The notes beneath the pieces were generated by a model. That model was not told the origin of the DNA. It saw nothing but the letters and a program-made list of their open reading frames with translations, and ran no database searches. Below, piece by piece: positions 44,445 through 53,318 of a stretch of DNA of 64,000 bases (position 1 is the stretch's first letter; every line of letters begins with the position of its first letter). The position numbers and the translations under genes were made by a program. The DNA lies in NCBI GenBank assembly GCA_023417655.1, contig JAEZFD010000054.1, positions 1 to 64,000 on the forward strand. Reading direction: 5' to 3'. The stretch is from Planctomycetota bacterium (lineage in GTDB: Bacteria > Planctomycetota > Planctomycetia > Planctomycetales > Planctomycetaceae).

Positions 44445-45494
44445 CTAAGGGGTGAATCCAGTTGAAGGGAGTCCATCATCCCGGATCCCAACGCTTCTGA
44501 ATGTTGCGGAATCCATGTTTTCACTCACAAAGTGAACCGACCCGTCAGCCATTGCGAAGTGGGCTCCTGTCGGATGCGTACTGCCGAAGAACCGAGTGAT
44601 AATAGAAAGCGTATCTTTCACAGCGGGGTCATCTTTGGAGCCATTAATCGGATTCATCGTTCCGGCCATTTGATAAGCCGTTCCGCTGGTTCCGAAGGAC
44701 GAACCGGACGCCCAGTATGTGCGAGCGTTATCACTCGGTCTGCTGGTCATCAACAGGTTGTACTTCGTTTCCCCCAGGATAAAGATATTCGAGGTTCCGT
44801 CCGTGCAATTGGCAGTGCTGATTTTTGAATTAACGTACATCAGTCCGTTCGTCCAGAACACCCGGTTACTCACTGCCGAACAGTAGAACGGGTAATAAGG
44901 ATCGCTGGAATCCACAGGGGCCAAGCCGCCACCCATCACTGCGTAGTAGTTCGAATTCGCGACACTTGCCCCGGAATTAGGATCTGATGGACACTGCATC
45001 TTTGGCAACGGAATGGCACATTCGGTGTTATTAATTCCATGCCCCATGACATTGGTGTTTGTCATGAACGGAAGATCAAAGCGGAACTTGTTATAGCGGG
45101 GCATTTCGTCCAGATATGGAAGCAGCATCACCGCCCAGTTTGCGCGCGGCGAAAAAGTCGTCGATGAACACCAGCTTCCAGCGGGGCTCGATGTTGAGAC
45201 CCCTTGGATGATCGCTCCCGGCGGGAACATCTTGCAAACGTCGTGATAGTTATGCAGTGCCAGAACCAGTTGCTTCATATTGTTCTTGCACTGTGTACGG
45301 CGGGCTGACTCCCGGGCTTGTTGCACTGCGGGCAGCAGAAGCGCGATCAGGACTGCGATAATTGCAATCACCACCAGAAGCTCGATCAGCGTGAAGGCCT
45401 GAAATCGTCTCCGAGCAGGAGACAAAACGGCTTGAGGTCGAAGTGACCGAGGCGAAGGCAAGTTCACTTGCAATGGACTGCAACGGAGAAACAT
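44445..45494 (-). CDS. DUF1559 family protein with prepilin-type N-terminus
   Basis: About 349 residues if started at ATG 45494. The prepilin helix FTLIELLVVIAIIAVLI and the QQARESARRTQCKNN segment are nearly identical to those of the paralogue at 259. The start is uncertain: GTG 45539, ATG 45494 and TTG 45425 are possible; the TTG would give a ten-residue basic leader, which fits the family best, but it has no Shine-Dalgarno. The residue before the cleavage Phe is Ala rather than Gly. C-terminal motif FAMADGSVHFVSENMD is typical. Cotranscribed with the lipoprotein gene. Confidence 0.88.
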   Translation of the reverse strand: MFLRCSPLQVNLPSPRSLRPQAVLSPARRRFQAFTLIELLVVIAIIAVLIALLLPAVQQARESARRTQCKNNMKQLVLALHNYHDVCKMFPPGAIIQGVSTSSPAGSWCSSTTFSPRANWAVMLLPYLDEMPRYNKFRFDLPFMTNTNVMGHGINNTECAIPLPKMQCPSDPNSGASVANSNYYAVMGGGLAPVDSSDPYYPFYCSAVSNRVFWTNGLMYVNSKISTANCTDGTSNIFILGETKYNLLMTSRPSDNARTYWASGSSFGTSGTAYQMAGTMNPINGSKDDPAVKDTLSIITRFFGSTHPTGAHFAMADGSVHFVSENMDSATFRSVGIRDDGLPSTGFTP

Positions 45495-45859
45495 AGTTCT
45501 GGCCCAGCGTGCTGGAGAGAAGATCGGAACGAATTTCACGCGATGTCGAGCGACCGAGGAGCACGAGACAGGCCCCTCAAAAAAGCAACCACTGATATTA
45601 AACGTCGCCGATTTGCTCCGTCAACACATCAAATTACACAGATGCCACTCTGTCGTACACGACAGAACCAATCTCACTCTTGCGATTCCCTGCATCATCA
45701 AGGGAAATAAGAGGAAGAAATCCAACAAGGTGGCGGTCAATTCCCGCCTTGGTCAGCTGACTTGGTCAGCCGAGTTGAAGACGTTCAGCTGGCGGCTTCA
45801 GCGGGCGATGACACTGGCACCAGATCAAGTTGAGCGTCAGATCACCAAGATCGTCGGTG

Positions 45860-46405
45860 CTATTCTGCGGTCGGCTGGGCCTGTTCCTGCATTCCCTCTT
45901 CAGCAGGAAGACCTCGCAAGCCGCAGCGCTGAAGCAGGTCTGCGTTCTTCGCCAGGAACTCGTCCTTCCAGCGGTAACTTTCAAGCAGACCTTCAACGGT
46001 GCGGCCCATCTGAGCATGGGCCGCGAACAGAGCTTCCACTGTCGCCAGGCCGTCACCAGGATCAGGGAAGTTCTTGGAGACGCGTGGATACGCAGTCTGC
46101 CACGGAAGCAGACTGCGTACTGGGTGCTTCAAGAAACTCGGAACCATCTTGGCTGCGAGTCTCCACGTTCCATCCAGCAATAGGAGCCCGCGCGGCAGAT
46201 CGGCCGAGGTGAGCAACGGCCCGCCGAGATCCAGACGGACATAGTCGCTCAGATCCGTTCGTCCCCGATCGGGAAATGTCCAGAAATCGAAACCAGCCTG
46301 CTTGCGCAGGGGTTCAACTGAGCACTTCGCTCGGTTTTCTCGGGGATGAACGACGATGACTGTCGGCGGAAGCTGGTCGGCTCTGTCCATGGATGGGTTC
46401 ATCAC
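45860..46405 (-). CDS. DTW/Tsr3-like aminocarboxypropyltransferase superfamily protein
   Basis: A 181-residue protein. It has the HP-E-x3-K-C pattern near the N-terminus (VVHPRENRAKCSV), the diagnostic LLLLDGTWRLAAKM segment (DGTW at 78-81), an LPWQTAYPR motif and DGLATVEALFAA, in the order seen in Tsr3 and DTW (TapT) enzymes. These add an aminocarboxypropyl group from SAM to rRNA or tRNA uridine. The start is one base after the dxs stop, so it is the last gene of the ispA-dxs operon. RNA target not predictable. Confidence 0.75.
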   Translation of the reverse strand: MMNPSMDRADQLPPTVIVVHPRENRAKCSVEPLRKQAGFDFWTFPDRGRTDLSDYVRLDLGGPLLTSADLPRGLLLLDGTWRLAAKMVPSFLKHPVRSLLPWQTAYPRVSKNFPDPGDGLATVEALFAAHAQMGRTVEGLLESYRWKDEFLAKNADLLQRCGLRGLPAEEGMQEQAQPTAE

Positions 46406-46406
46406 G

Positions 46407-48311
46407 TCAGTCCGTCAACATCGCCTTCTTACGTGCGAGCTGATGGGCAGCCGCCATCAGAGCCGGCACATCCAGTCCCACTTCTGCCAGCTGCTCGTTT
46501 CGCTCACCATGCTGGATATAGCGATCCGGCAAGCCGAGTCGACGAATCTGATGGGTGGGCAGACCGGCGTCGTTCGCAGCTTCGAGTACCGCACTGCCAA
46601 AGCCGCCGTTGAGCGTGCTCTCTTCGACCGTGATCACGAAGCCGGACTCAATCGCCTTGAAGATCTGAGTCGTATCAAGCGGACGCAGGAAGCGAGCGTT
46701 GATCACGCCAACATCCAGACCGTCCTTCGCCAGTCGCTCTGCAGCTGCGACACAGCTTGAGAACAGAGTCCCGAAGGCGATGAACGTTCCGTCTTCGCCC
46801 CAGCGATACACTTCGGCTTTCCCCAACTCCAGCGGAGCCACCGCACGGGGAACGGTTTCCGCGTTTGTTTTCGGATAGCGAATCGAGGTTGGACCGTCAT
46901 GGTTCAATGAGAACTTCAGCATCGGTTCGACGTCGGACTCATCCCCGGGAGCCATGACTGTCACATTCGGGAAGACCCGCATGTAGGTATTGTCATAGGC
47001 ACCGTGATGTGTCGGTCCGTCGGCACCGACCAGACCAGCGCGGTCGAGGCAGAACGTGACAGGCAGATTCTGGAGTGCGACTTCCTGGAAAATGTGGTCA
47101 AAGCTGCGCTGCAGGAAGGTACTGTAAATGTCCACGATCGGCCGCATGCCGACCTTGGCCATCCCGCCGGCGAAGGCCACGGCATGAGCCTCGCAGATGC
47201 CGGTGTCGAAGAAGCGGTCCGGGAAATCATCACGGATCTGTCCGAGATTGTTTCCTTCGCACATCGCTGCTGTCAGAACGCAGACGCGGGGATCTGTCGA
47301 CATCGCACGATGAATCGCCGCACTCACGACATTCGTGTACGCGGGGAGAGACGGCTTCTTCACGAAGACGACTTCGCTCTCGTCGTCCGTCCGACAGAAC
47401 GGCGACGGCGTATGGAACTTCACCGGGTTCTCGCGGGCGGGAGCAAAACCATGTCCTTTTTCAGTAAAGACATGCAGCAACACCGGTCCCCGAATTTCCT
47501 TCACCATTTCCAGTGAGCGACGCAGTGCGAACAGGTCATGCCCATCCACGGGTCCCATGTACCGGAAACCCATTTCTTCAAACAGAACACCGCCATGCAG
47601 GAAGTTCTTGACCGCATCCTTGAAGTGCCCAATGGCTTCGGCAGCACTTCCGCCGACGAGCGGAACTTTATTCAGCAGCCAGGAAACATCGCGTTTCAGT
47701 CCGTTATAGAACGGAGCGACGCGGGCCTTGTCGAGATAAGTCGCCATCCCGCCGACGCGAGGGCAGATGCCCATCTTGTTGTCGTTGAGAATGACCAGCA
47801 TGTCTTTGTTCATGCCCGCGGCGTTGTTGAACGCTTCGAAGACGACGCCGCTGGGGAGGGCACCATCGCCGATGACTGCGACCGACTTCCGGTTCTGTTC
47901 CGGATGCATCAGGTCATCCCCGGCCTTCAGTCCCAACGCCGTTGAGACACTCGACCCGGCATGCCCCGTCATGAACAGGTCATAATCACTCTCTTCCGGA
48001 TTGGGATATCCCATCAGTCCCCCCTTGCGGCGGATGGACTTGAACTGATGGAACCGCCCTGTGATCAACTTATGCGGATAGACCTGATGTCCGGTGTCCC
48101 AGATCAGGCGATCCTGAGAGAAATCGAAGACCAGGTGCAGGGCCAGGCAGAGCTCGACGACGCCCAGATTGCTGGCAAAGTGCGCAGGTCGATCGGACAC
48201 GACCTCGCACAGCGATTCGCGGATTTCGTCAGTCAGCTGCAAGAGCTGATCATTTGTCAGACTCCGCAATTCTCGGGGGGATCCGATGAGCGGAAGTAAC
48301 TGATAGTCCAT
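46407..48311 (-). CDS. dxs: 1-deoxy-D-xylulose-5-phosphate synthase
   Basis: A 634-residue thiamine-diphosphate enzyme that makes DXP from pyruvate and glyceraldehyde 3-phosphate, the first step of the MEP isoprenoid pathway. Motifs include HFASNLGVVEL, WDTGHQVYPHKL, the ThDP-binding GDGALPSG to NDNKMG, DGHDL, and in the second half FAGGMAKVGMRPIVDIYSTF and DRAGLVGADGPTHHG. Complete and of normal length. Its ATG overlaps the ispA stop by one base (TAATG), and the DTW-like gene follows at once, so all three form one operon. Confidence 0.98.
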   Translation of the reverse strand: MDYQLLPLIGSPRELRSLTNDQLLQLTDEIRESLCEVVSDRPAHFASNLGVVELCLALHLVFDFSQDRLIWDTGHQVYPHKLITGRFHQFKSIRRKGGLMGYPNPEESDYDLFMTGHAGSSVSTALGLKAGDDLMHPEQNRKSVAVIGDGALPSGVVFEAFNNAAGMNKDMLVILNDNKMGICPRVGGMATYLDKARVAPFYNGLKRDVSWLLNKVPLVGGSAAEAIGHFKDAVKNFLHGGVLFEEMGFRYMGPVDGHDLFALRRSLEMVKEIRGPVLLHVFTEKGHGFAPARENPVKFHTPSPFCRTDDESEVVFVKKPSLPAYTNVVSAAIHRAMSTDPRVCVLTAAMCEGNNLGQIRDDFPDRFFDTGICEAHAVAFAGGMAKVGMRPIVDIYSTFLQRSFDHIFQEVALQNLPVTFCLDRAGLVGADGPTHHGAYDNTYMRVFPNVTVMAPGDESDVEPMLKFSLNHDGPTSIRYPKTNAETVPRAVAPLELGKAEVYRWGEDGTFIAFGTLFSSCVAAAERLAKDGLDVGVINARFLRPLDTTQIFKAIESGFVITVEESTLNGGFGSAVLEAANDAGLPTHQIRRLGLPDRYIQHGERNEQLAEVGLDVPALMAAAHQLARKKAMLTD

Positions 48312-49204
48312 TAGTGATCCCGTTCAATGAGATATCGGGCGAGCGCCGTCAGTGGAAGGCCGTTTTCTCCGAAAGGAGAGATGGCTTCACACGCCTGATC
48401 AATCAATTGCTCCGCCCTGCGGCGACTTTCCTCGACGCCGAGCAGCGAAGGATATGTTTGTTTACCGAGATTGGCATCCTTCCGGACACCTTTTCCCATC
48501 TTCTCTTCTGCCCCGACAACATCCAAGAGATCGTCGGCGATTTGAAATGCGAGACCGATGGATTCCCCGTAAAGAGTCAACCTGCGTAAAGCTTGCGGAT
48601 CACCGCCGCCAATACGGCCACCGAGTCGTAAGGAAGCCGCCAGTAATCGCCCCGTTTTGCGGCGATGAATTGCTTCCAGTTGATCGATGGTGATCGAGGT
48701 TTGAGACTCGGCTTCGAGGTCGGCCTGTTGTCCGCCGACCATTCCGCAGACACCTGCAGCCGTCGCGAGATCCAATACACAGTCGGCCACGATCTCCAGC
48801 GGGCGAATCTCACGGGCCAGCACCGCAAAGGCTTCCGTCAGTAATCCGTCGCCGGCGAGGATGGCGGTCGCCTCGTCAAACTGCTTGTGATTTGTGGGCC
48901 GACCCCGGCGGAGATCGTCATCATCCATCGCCGGTAAGTCGTCATGAATCAACGAATAGCAATGCACCATTTCGAGCGCGGTCGCGGCCGGGAGAGCCGA
49001 CTCGCAGTCCCCCCCGCACGCGGAGCAGGCCATCAGCACCAGACAGGGCCGAACCCGTTTGCCTGGGGCCAGCAGGCTATAGCGAATCGCTTCACCGAGT
49101 CTGGGGGGACAGTCGTCCGAGAAACACGAATCCTTCTGCAGCCGGTCTTCAATCCGCTGTCGCAACGCAGCAAGGTGGCTGGACAGATTTATTTCTCGAG
49201 CCAT
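48311..49204 (-). CDS. ispA: Polyprenyl (farnesyl/geranylgeranyl) diphosphate synthase
   Basis: A 297-residue prenyl chain elongation enzyme. The start at 49204 opens with MAREINLSSHL; the frame to 49357 has an unrelated leader. First aspartate-rich motif is DDLPAMDDDD, with GKRVRPCLVL before it, and the second is DDLLD in FQIADDLLDVVG. The two-residue insertion in the first motif fits bacterial FPP/GGPP synthases. It condenses IPP with allylic diphosphates, using precursors from the Dxs pathway encoded next. Operon with dxs and the DTW-like gene. Confidence 0.95.
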   Translation of the reverse strand: MAREINLSSHLAALRQRIEDRLQKDSCFSDDCPPRLGEAIRYSLLAPGKRVRPCLVLMACSACGGDCESALPAATALEMVHCYSLIHDDLPAMDDDDLRRGRPTNHKQFDEATAILAGDGLLTEAFAVLAREIRPLEIVADCVLDLATAAGVCGMVGGQQADLEAESQTSITIDQLEAIHRRKTGRLLAASLRLGGRIGGGDPQALRRLTLYGESIGLAFQIADDLLDVVGAEEKMGKGVRKDANLGKQTYPSLLGVEESRRRAEQLIDQACEAISPFGENGLPLTALARYLIERDH

Positions 49205-49474
49205 GAAATTGTCGCACACAGCAGAACGGGACAGTTCCCTCACTGGCACAGACTCCCCTATGTTGTGGACCGGTGTCGTTCCAGAATGGGGTGAGCCAGA
49301 GCGGCGAGAGGCAATCCCTTGAGAGAAATTGGTGAATTGGAGTGATACAGTCACCATTGGACATGACCTGATCGGACGTCGTCAATGATTCACCCGGTCT
49401 TCCTGATCGTCGGGCGCTGTTTTCATCAAAAAATCACTCTCAGTCTTCCCAGATTCCCCACATGGGAGACGGCT

Positions 49475-50605
49475 CTACTTCAATTTCAGATCAAATTTCC
49501 CCTCGTTACCCGCCTCGCGAACATTCCGAATGTCGCCCCCCGCTGTTTGATACGCGACGGGAATTCGTGAATAGTCGGCCGGGGTCAATGGCTCGAGCCA
49601 GATACGTCCCTTTCCGAGCGGAGCCCCACTCCGATCGAGATAGCTCAGCTGAAATCGTCCATCGACATCGGTCAATCCAACGGCATCAGTCAGTCGAATC
49701 ACCTCGTTTGAGGCACTTCGCGCCTGCGTGGCGTCCAGCGGAGTGAAATGGACGATGACCCCCGACAGAGGTTTGCCATCAACTTCAACTCTCCCAGTGA
49801 CTTCTGCCATCAAAGGGAACGGTAGCCGGGCCGAGAGATATCGGGCGGAAATGAAATAAGCGGCGAGAATCACCGCCAGTCCGGCTCCAATATATGGAGA
49901 GCGTCGGACGAGCTGCTTTCTGGTCTCCTTCCAGTCGATCTTCTTGCGTTCTTTCCCGGGCGGGAGTTGAGCCGTCGTAACGACGCTCGCGCCCATGGCA
50001 TCAGCCGGAACGTCTTCTTTTGCGGCCTTGGGACCCGCTCCAAAATAGCGACGCCCAAGTGCATCGGTAGGAGGACGATTATCTGTGGGAGCCTGCTGAG
50101 TCGTCAGTCCTGCGGATTTCTTGGCCGCATCATTATTACTGTCCAGCAGAAAAGCTTCTGCATCAAACTCAGGCTCAGCCTCCGGTTCAGCTTCCAGTTC
50201 AGGTTCGGGCACTGCTTCGACGGGTTTCGCTTCTGCCGGTTCCGGGACCGTTTCCTCCGGCCGCGGAGGAGCAGGGGTTTTCTTCAACGACGGTGAGGAA
50301 AGTGGCTCTTTCCCCGCAGGAGAACTCAGACGGGTCGAAGACTTGTGATTGACCGGCGGAGGCAGACTCGGGGCAGACGGGGACTCGGCAACGATGTCCG
50401 ACTTCTGCTCCTGAAGATTGGGAGAAGATCCAATCGCATTCTTCTGTTCCCGCTCAGCGACCTCGTATTCTTCGACAGTCAGCGTCGATTCGAGTGGAAC
50501 AGTGAACTTGATTTTACACCCCGGACAGCGTGCCCGAGTGCCGGCCTGAGAATCCCGAATCTTGAAGGCGGCTCCGCATGTTTCGCAACGATAACGAATG
50601 GACAT
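49475..50605 (-). CDS. Zinc-ribbon membrane protein with TTR-like C-terminal domain
   Basis: A 376-residue protein. A zinc ribbon at residues 7-32 (CETC and CPGC pairs) is followed by a long Pro/Glu/Ala-rich disordered region (about 50-240). One transmembrane helix (about 240-262, YIGAGLAVILAAYF) leads to an external carboxypeptidase-regulatory or TTR-like domain (VTGRVEVDGKPLSGVIVHF onward). This makes a cytoplasmic zinc ribbon linked to an exported beta domain. Upstream of it on the same strand is a DUF1559 gene, repeating the pairing seen at 43959-45494. Function unknown. Confidence 0.8.
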   Translation of the reverse strand: MSIRYRCETCGAAFKIRDSQAGTRARCPGCKIKFTVPLESTLTVEEYEVAEREQKNAIGSSPNLQEQKSDIVAESPSAPSLPPPVNHKSSTRLSSPAGKEPLSSPSLKKTPAPPRPEETVPEPAEAKPVEAVPEPELEAEPEAEPEFDAEAFLLDSNNDAAKKSAGLTTQQAPTDNRPPTDALGRRYFGAGPKAAKEDVPADAMGASVVTTAQLPPGKERKKIDWKETRKQLVRRSPYIGAGLAVILAAYFISARYLSARLPFPLMAEVTGRVEVDGKPLSGVIVHFTPLDATQARSASNEVIRLTDAVGLTDVDGRFQLSYLDRSGAPLGKGRIWLEPLTPADYSRIPVAYQTAGGDIRNVREAGNEGKFDLKLK

Positions 50606-50754
50606 GGGATTCTCTTTTCCAATCCATGCAATGGTCAGGCGGCGGTGAATCAGGAATTAGACGTGCAGATGAGATGTCCGGAAGTGCGATGATTCTGCCA
50701 GTTAAAAAGACTCCAATTGTATCACGAGGTCACTCGCTGGAGCCGGTCAACAGC

Positions 50755-51819
50755 CTAGAACTGGGACGCCGCCCCGTTATTAATGTTACCCAGATTATTC
50801 CAGGTACGGAGATCAATATTGTAACTGACGAAGCGGATACTTCCGTCGGCGCGAAAGACATTGAAGCCGAGTTGGTGCTCGCTGCCCGCTTCATCGAAGT
50901 GCCGACCAAATTGTGGCCCCGGTAATTGAGGCGGCAAGCGGGTCGTGAACAGGGTCGCAGGACCGCCGAACGCCCAGCCGTCGCTACTGCGTCGCTGATT
51001 CTCTGTCGCGGCATTCGCGAGAGGAGCCTTTGAACCAGCAGATGCATTTGAAAAGACGCGACGTTCGGAGAGCAGTACCGTTGAGGAAAGTCCGTCCTGA
51101 ATCTCCCCGAGGGTCGTTCGACTGTTGACGCCGAAAGCCCCCTGATGCAATGGGGCCTGAGAATATGGTGATCCAGCGGCACTCACATTCAGGGTCAGAG
51201 AGAACTGATTGGGAGTGAGCCAGTAGGTCTGACGTTTCTCCGGGTCATCATCCTTGAATGAGATTCCGGACCCACTGCATGCGGCATAGTCATTTCCACC
51301 GGATGTCCAGCCGGAATCGACTCGTTCGCAGTGTGAGAACTGCCCCGTCGCCTGCATTGTGCTTCGTCGGGAAGGACAATAAAGACCGGGAATCTCGGTC
51401 ACTGCGGGCCCATTGCCGTCCCCGTTTCCGCGGACATTCGTCGTGAAGTTCCAACGCTGCGCGAGCTCCGCCTGATTCAATTCCGGAAGAATGGCCACAA
51501 TCCAGCTTTGTCCCTGAGGCACAGGTCGCGGAGGTTTTGCCCCGGAGACCTGCTGCTTTGCCTCCTGTGGTTCTGCAAAGCGACCGAGCGTGTCGGCCCC
51601 GAATTGCACATTAGACTGTCCGGCCGGAAAGCACTTATGCGAGTCGTGATACTGCAAAAGAGCCAGGCCTAGCTGACGCAGATTCTGGCTGCATTGATTA
51701 CGTCGGGCGGTTTCGCGGGCATTCTGCAGAACCGGCAATCCGATGGCGATCAGCAATCCCGCAATTCCGAGGACGACGAGCAGTTCGACAAGCGTGAATC
51801 CACTGGATCGCCGGTTCAT
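50755..51819 (-). CDS. DUF1559 family protein with prepilin-type N-terminus
   Basis: A 354-residue protein. Short leader MNRRSSG precedes the prepilin motif FTLVELLVVLGIAGLL and the NARETARRNQCSQNL segment. Compared with the paralogues at 259 and 44445 the helix is more diverged. The C-terminus has an FRADGSIRFVSYN variant of the family motif. It lies 149 bases upstream of the zinc-ribbon/TTR-like gene on the same strand. Expected in the envelope as a pseudopilin-like protein. Confidence 0.93.
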   Translation of the reverse strand: MNRRSSGFTLVELLVVLGIAGLLIAIGLPVLQNARETARRNQCSQNLRQLGLALLQYHDSHKCFPAGQSNVQFGADTLGRFAEPQEAKQQVSGAKPPRPVPQGQSWIVAILPELNQAELAQRWNFTTNVRGNGDGNGPAVTEIPGLYCPSRRSTMQATGQFSHCERVDSGWTSGGNDYAACSGSGISFKDDDPEKRQTYWLTPNQFSLTLNVSAAGSPYSQAPLHQGAFGVNSRTTLGEIQDGLSSTVLLSERRVFSNASAGSKAPLANAATENQRRSSDGWAFGGPATLFTTRLPPQLPGPQFGRHFDEAGSEHQLGFNVFRADGSIRFVSYNIDLRTWNNLGNINNGAASQF

Positions 51820-52222
51820 TCTGATCGCTTCAAACCTGTAATGTCAGGTTAAGAGTGACGGGACAGACGCGGCCGTGACCGCGCGGACGTGATTCGAAAT
51901 GCAGTCGAGATTTGTCGCCAGCAGAGGGGGCTCTGCTTCGCTTCGACAGATCACCTCCGGTTGCCGAAGCTGGACGAAAAGTCCCGAATGGTATCCATTT
52001 GCGAGACGGGAAATCTTGATCGGCATCTTGGCCCGACACTTGGGCGAATGTCAAGTTTGAGACCGGGTTTCACAGGGAGGAGTTGCATTTTTGTCCCAGA
52101 CGGAACCCGAACGGAAAAGCAATTCAATGGCGTGTGCAAGACAACTGCCGAAGAATCAGATATCATCGCCCGCTTGTTTTCCCCGTTTGCTGACGTGCTG
52201 CCTCTGACGTGCTGACTGTCCC
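51820..52222. other. Divergent intergenic region
   Basis: A 403-base stretch between the DUF1559 gene and the ZIP transporter gene. The frame at 51889-52215 has no Shine-Dalgarno or recognisable domain. It probably holds two promoters. No RNA gene or zinc-box palindrome is evident to me. Confidence 0.4.
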
Positions 52223-53215
52223 ATGATGTCGACCTGGCTGGTCCTGTTCGTGTATTGCTCACTGATCGTCGCCGCATCACTGCTGGGAGGTCGGCTGCCG
52301 TCTCTGATCAATCTCACTCACAAGCGAATGCAGTTGCTGATCAGCTTTGTCGGCGGGCTGATGCTGGGAATCGCCATCTTCCACATGCTGCCGCATGCCA
52401 TTTCTGCATTGGGAATGAGTGAACTCAATCGAGTTAGCGCCTGCGTCATGCTGGGACTGCTCGTGATGTTTTTCCTGTTGCGAGCATTTCATTTCCACCA
52501 CCACGACCCGCACCATGCAAAGCATCTCCCTGATGACGAAGAGGGGGGACATCAGCACGACCATTCACATGATCACGACCACGGGCTCGCTCACTTTCTG
52601 ATGCCATCCGAACTCCCCTGTCACAAGGGGGGCGAGCGAGTTGCACCGATCGCCGCTGAAATGGATTGGCTGGGAGTCTTTCTCGGGTTGTCTGTCCACA
52701 CCCTGATTGACGGTCTGGCGTTAGGTGCCAGCCTGCAAGGGGACGCATTGCACCAGCAAAATGCCTGGATCCTCGGGCTCGGAACATTTCTGGCGATTCT
52801 GCTTCACAAGCCTTTGGATGCGTTATCGATCACATCGCTGATGCAGGCCGCGAACTGGAGCCCACGGGCTCAAACAATCGTGAATGGCGGCTTCGCCATG
52901 ATGTGTCCACTCGGAGCCATTCTTTTTGTCCTCACGGCGAATTGGCTCATTGACCAGCAATCGCTTCTGATCGGTTCAATGCTCGCCTTCTCTGCCGGGG
53001 TATTCCTGTGCATCTCCCTAAGTGATCTGCTGCCGGAGATGGAATTTCACTCCCACCACCGGATTCCGCTGAGCATCGCTCTGCTGCTGGGAATCGCTGT
53101 CGCCTGGGGAATTCACTGGCTCGAACCGGCAGGCGCTCATCGACCCGCTGCGTCGACAGCTCCCGTGACTCCGCTGCCGGCCTTTGGTACGACGGGTGGG
53201 GATTCCACTCCCTGA
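52223..53215 (+). CDS. ZIP family metal transporter
   Basis: A 330-residue membrane protein with about eight hydrophobic segments. The metal-path motifs are in TM4 (VHTLIDGLALGAS, from His159) and TM5 (HKPLDALSIT, from His196). The loop between TM3 and TM4 is His/Asp-rich (about residues 90-124, with runs of HH and HDH), as in ZIP proteins of zinc import. It takes up zinc or another divalent metal. M1 and M2 are both possible starts. Next to the ygfZ gene, which is convergent. Confidence 0.93.
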   Translation: MMSTWLVLFVYCSLIVAASLLGGRLPSLINLTHKRMQLLISFVGGLMLGIAIFHMLPHAISALGMSELNRVSACVMLGLLVMFFLLRAFHFHHHDPHHAKHLPDDEEGGHQHDHSHDHDHGLAHFLMPSELPCHKGGERVAPIAAEMDWLGVFLGLSVHTLIDGLALGASLQGDALHQQNAWILGLGTFLAILLHKPLDALSITSLMQAANWSPRAQTIVNGGFAMMCPLGAILFVLTANWLIDQQSLLIGSMLAFSAGVFLCISLSDLLPEMEFHSHHRIPLSIALLLGIAVAWGIHWLEPAGAHRPAASTAPVTPLPAFGTTGGDSTP

Positions 53216-53318
53216 TCTTACCGGCTTGGCGTGCTTCACGACCACTCCTCAATCAGGCAGTGAGCATGCAAAGGGCTGGGGCGCGCCCGTTGCAATTCGA
53301 TTTCGTGATCCGTCCGTC

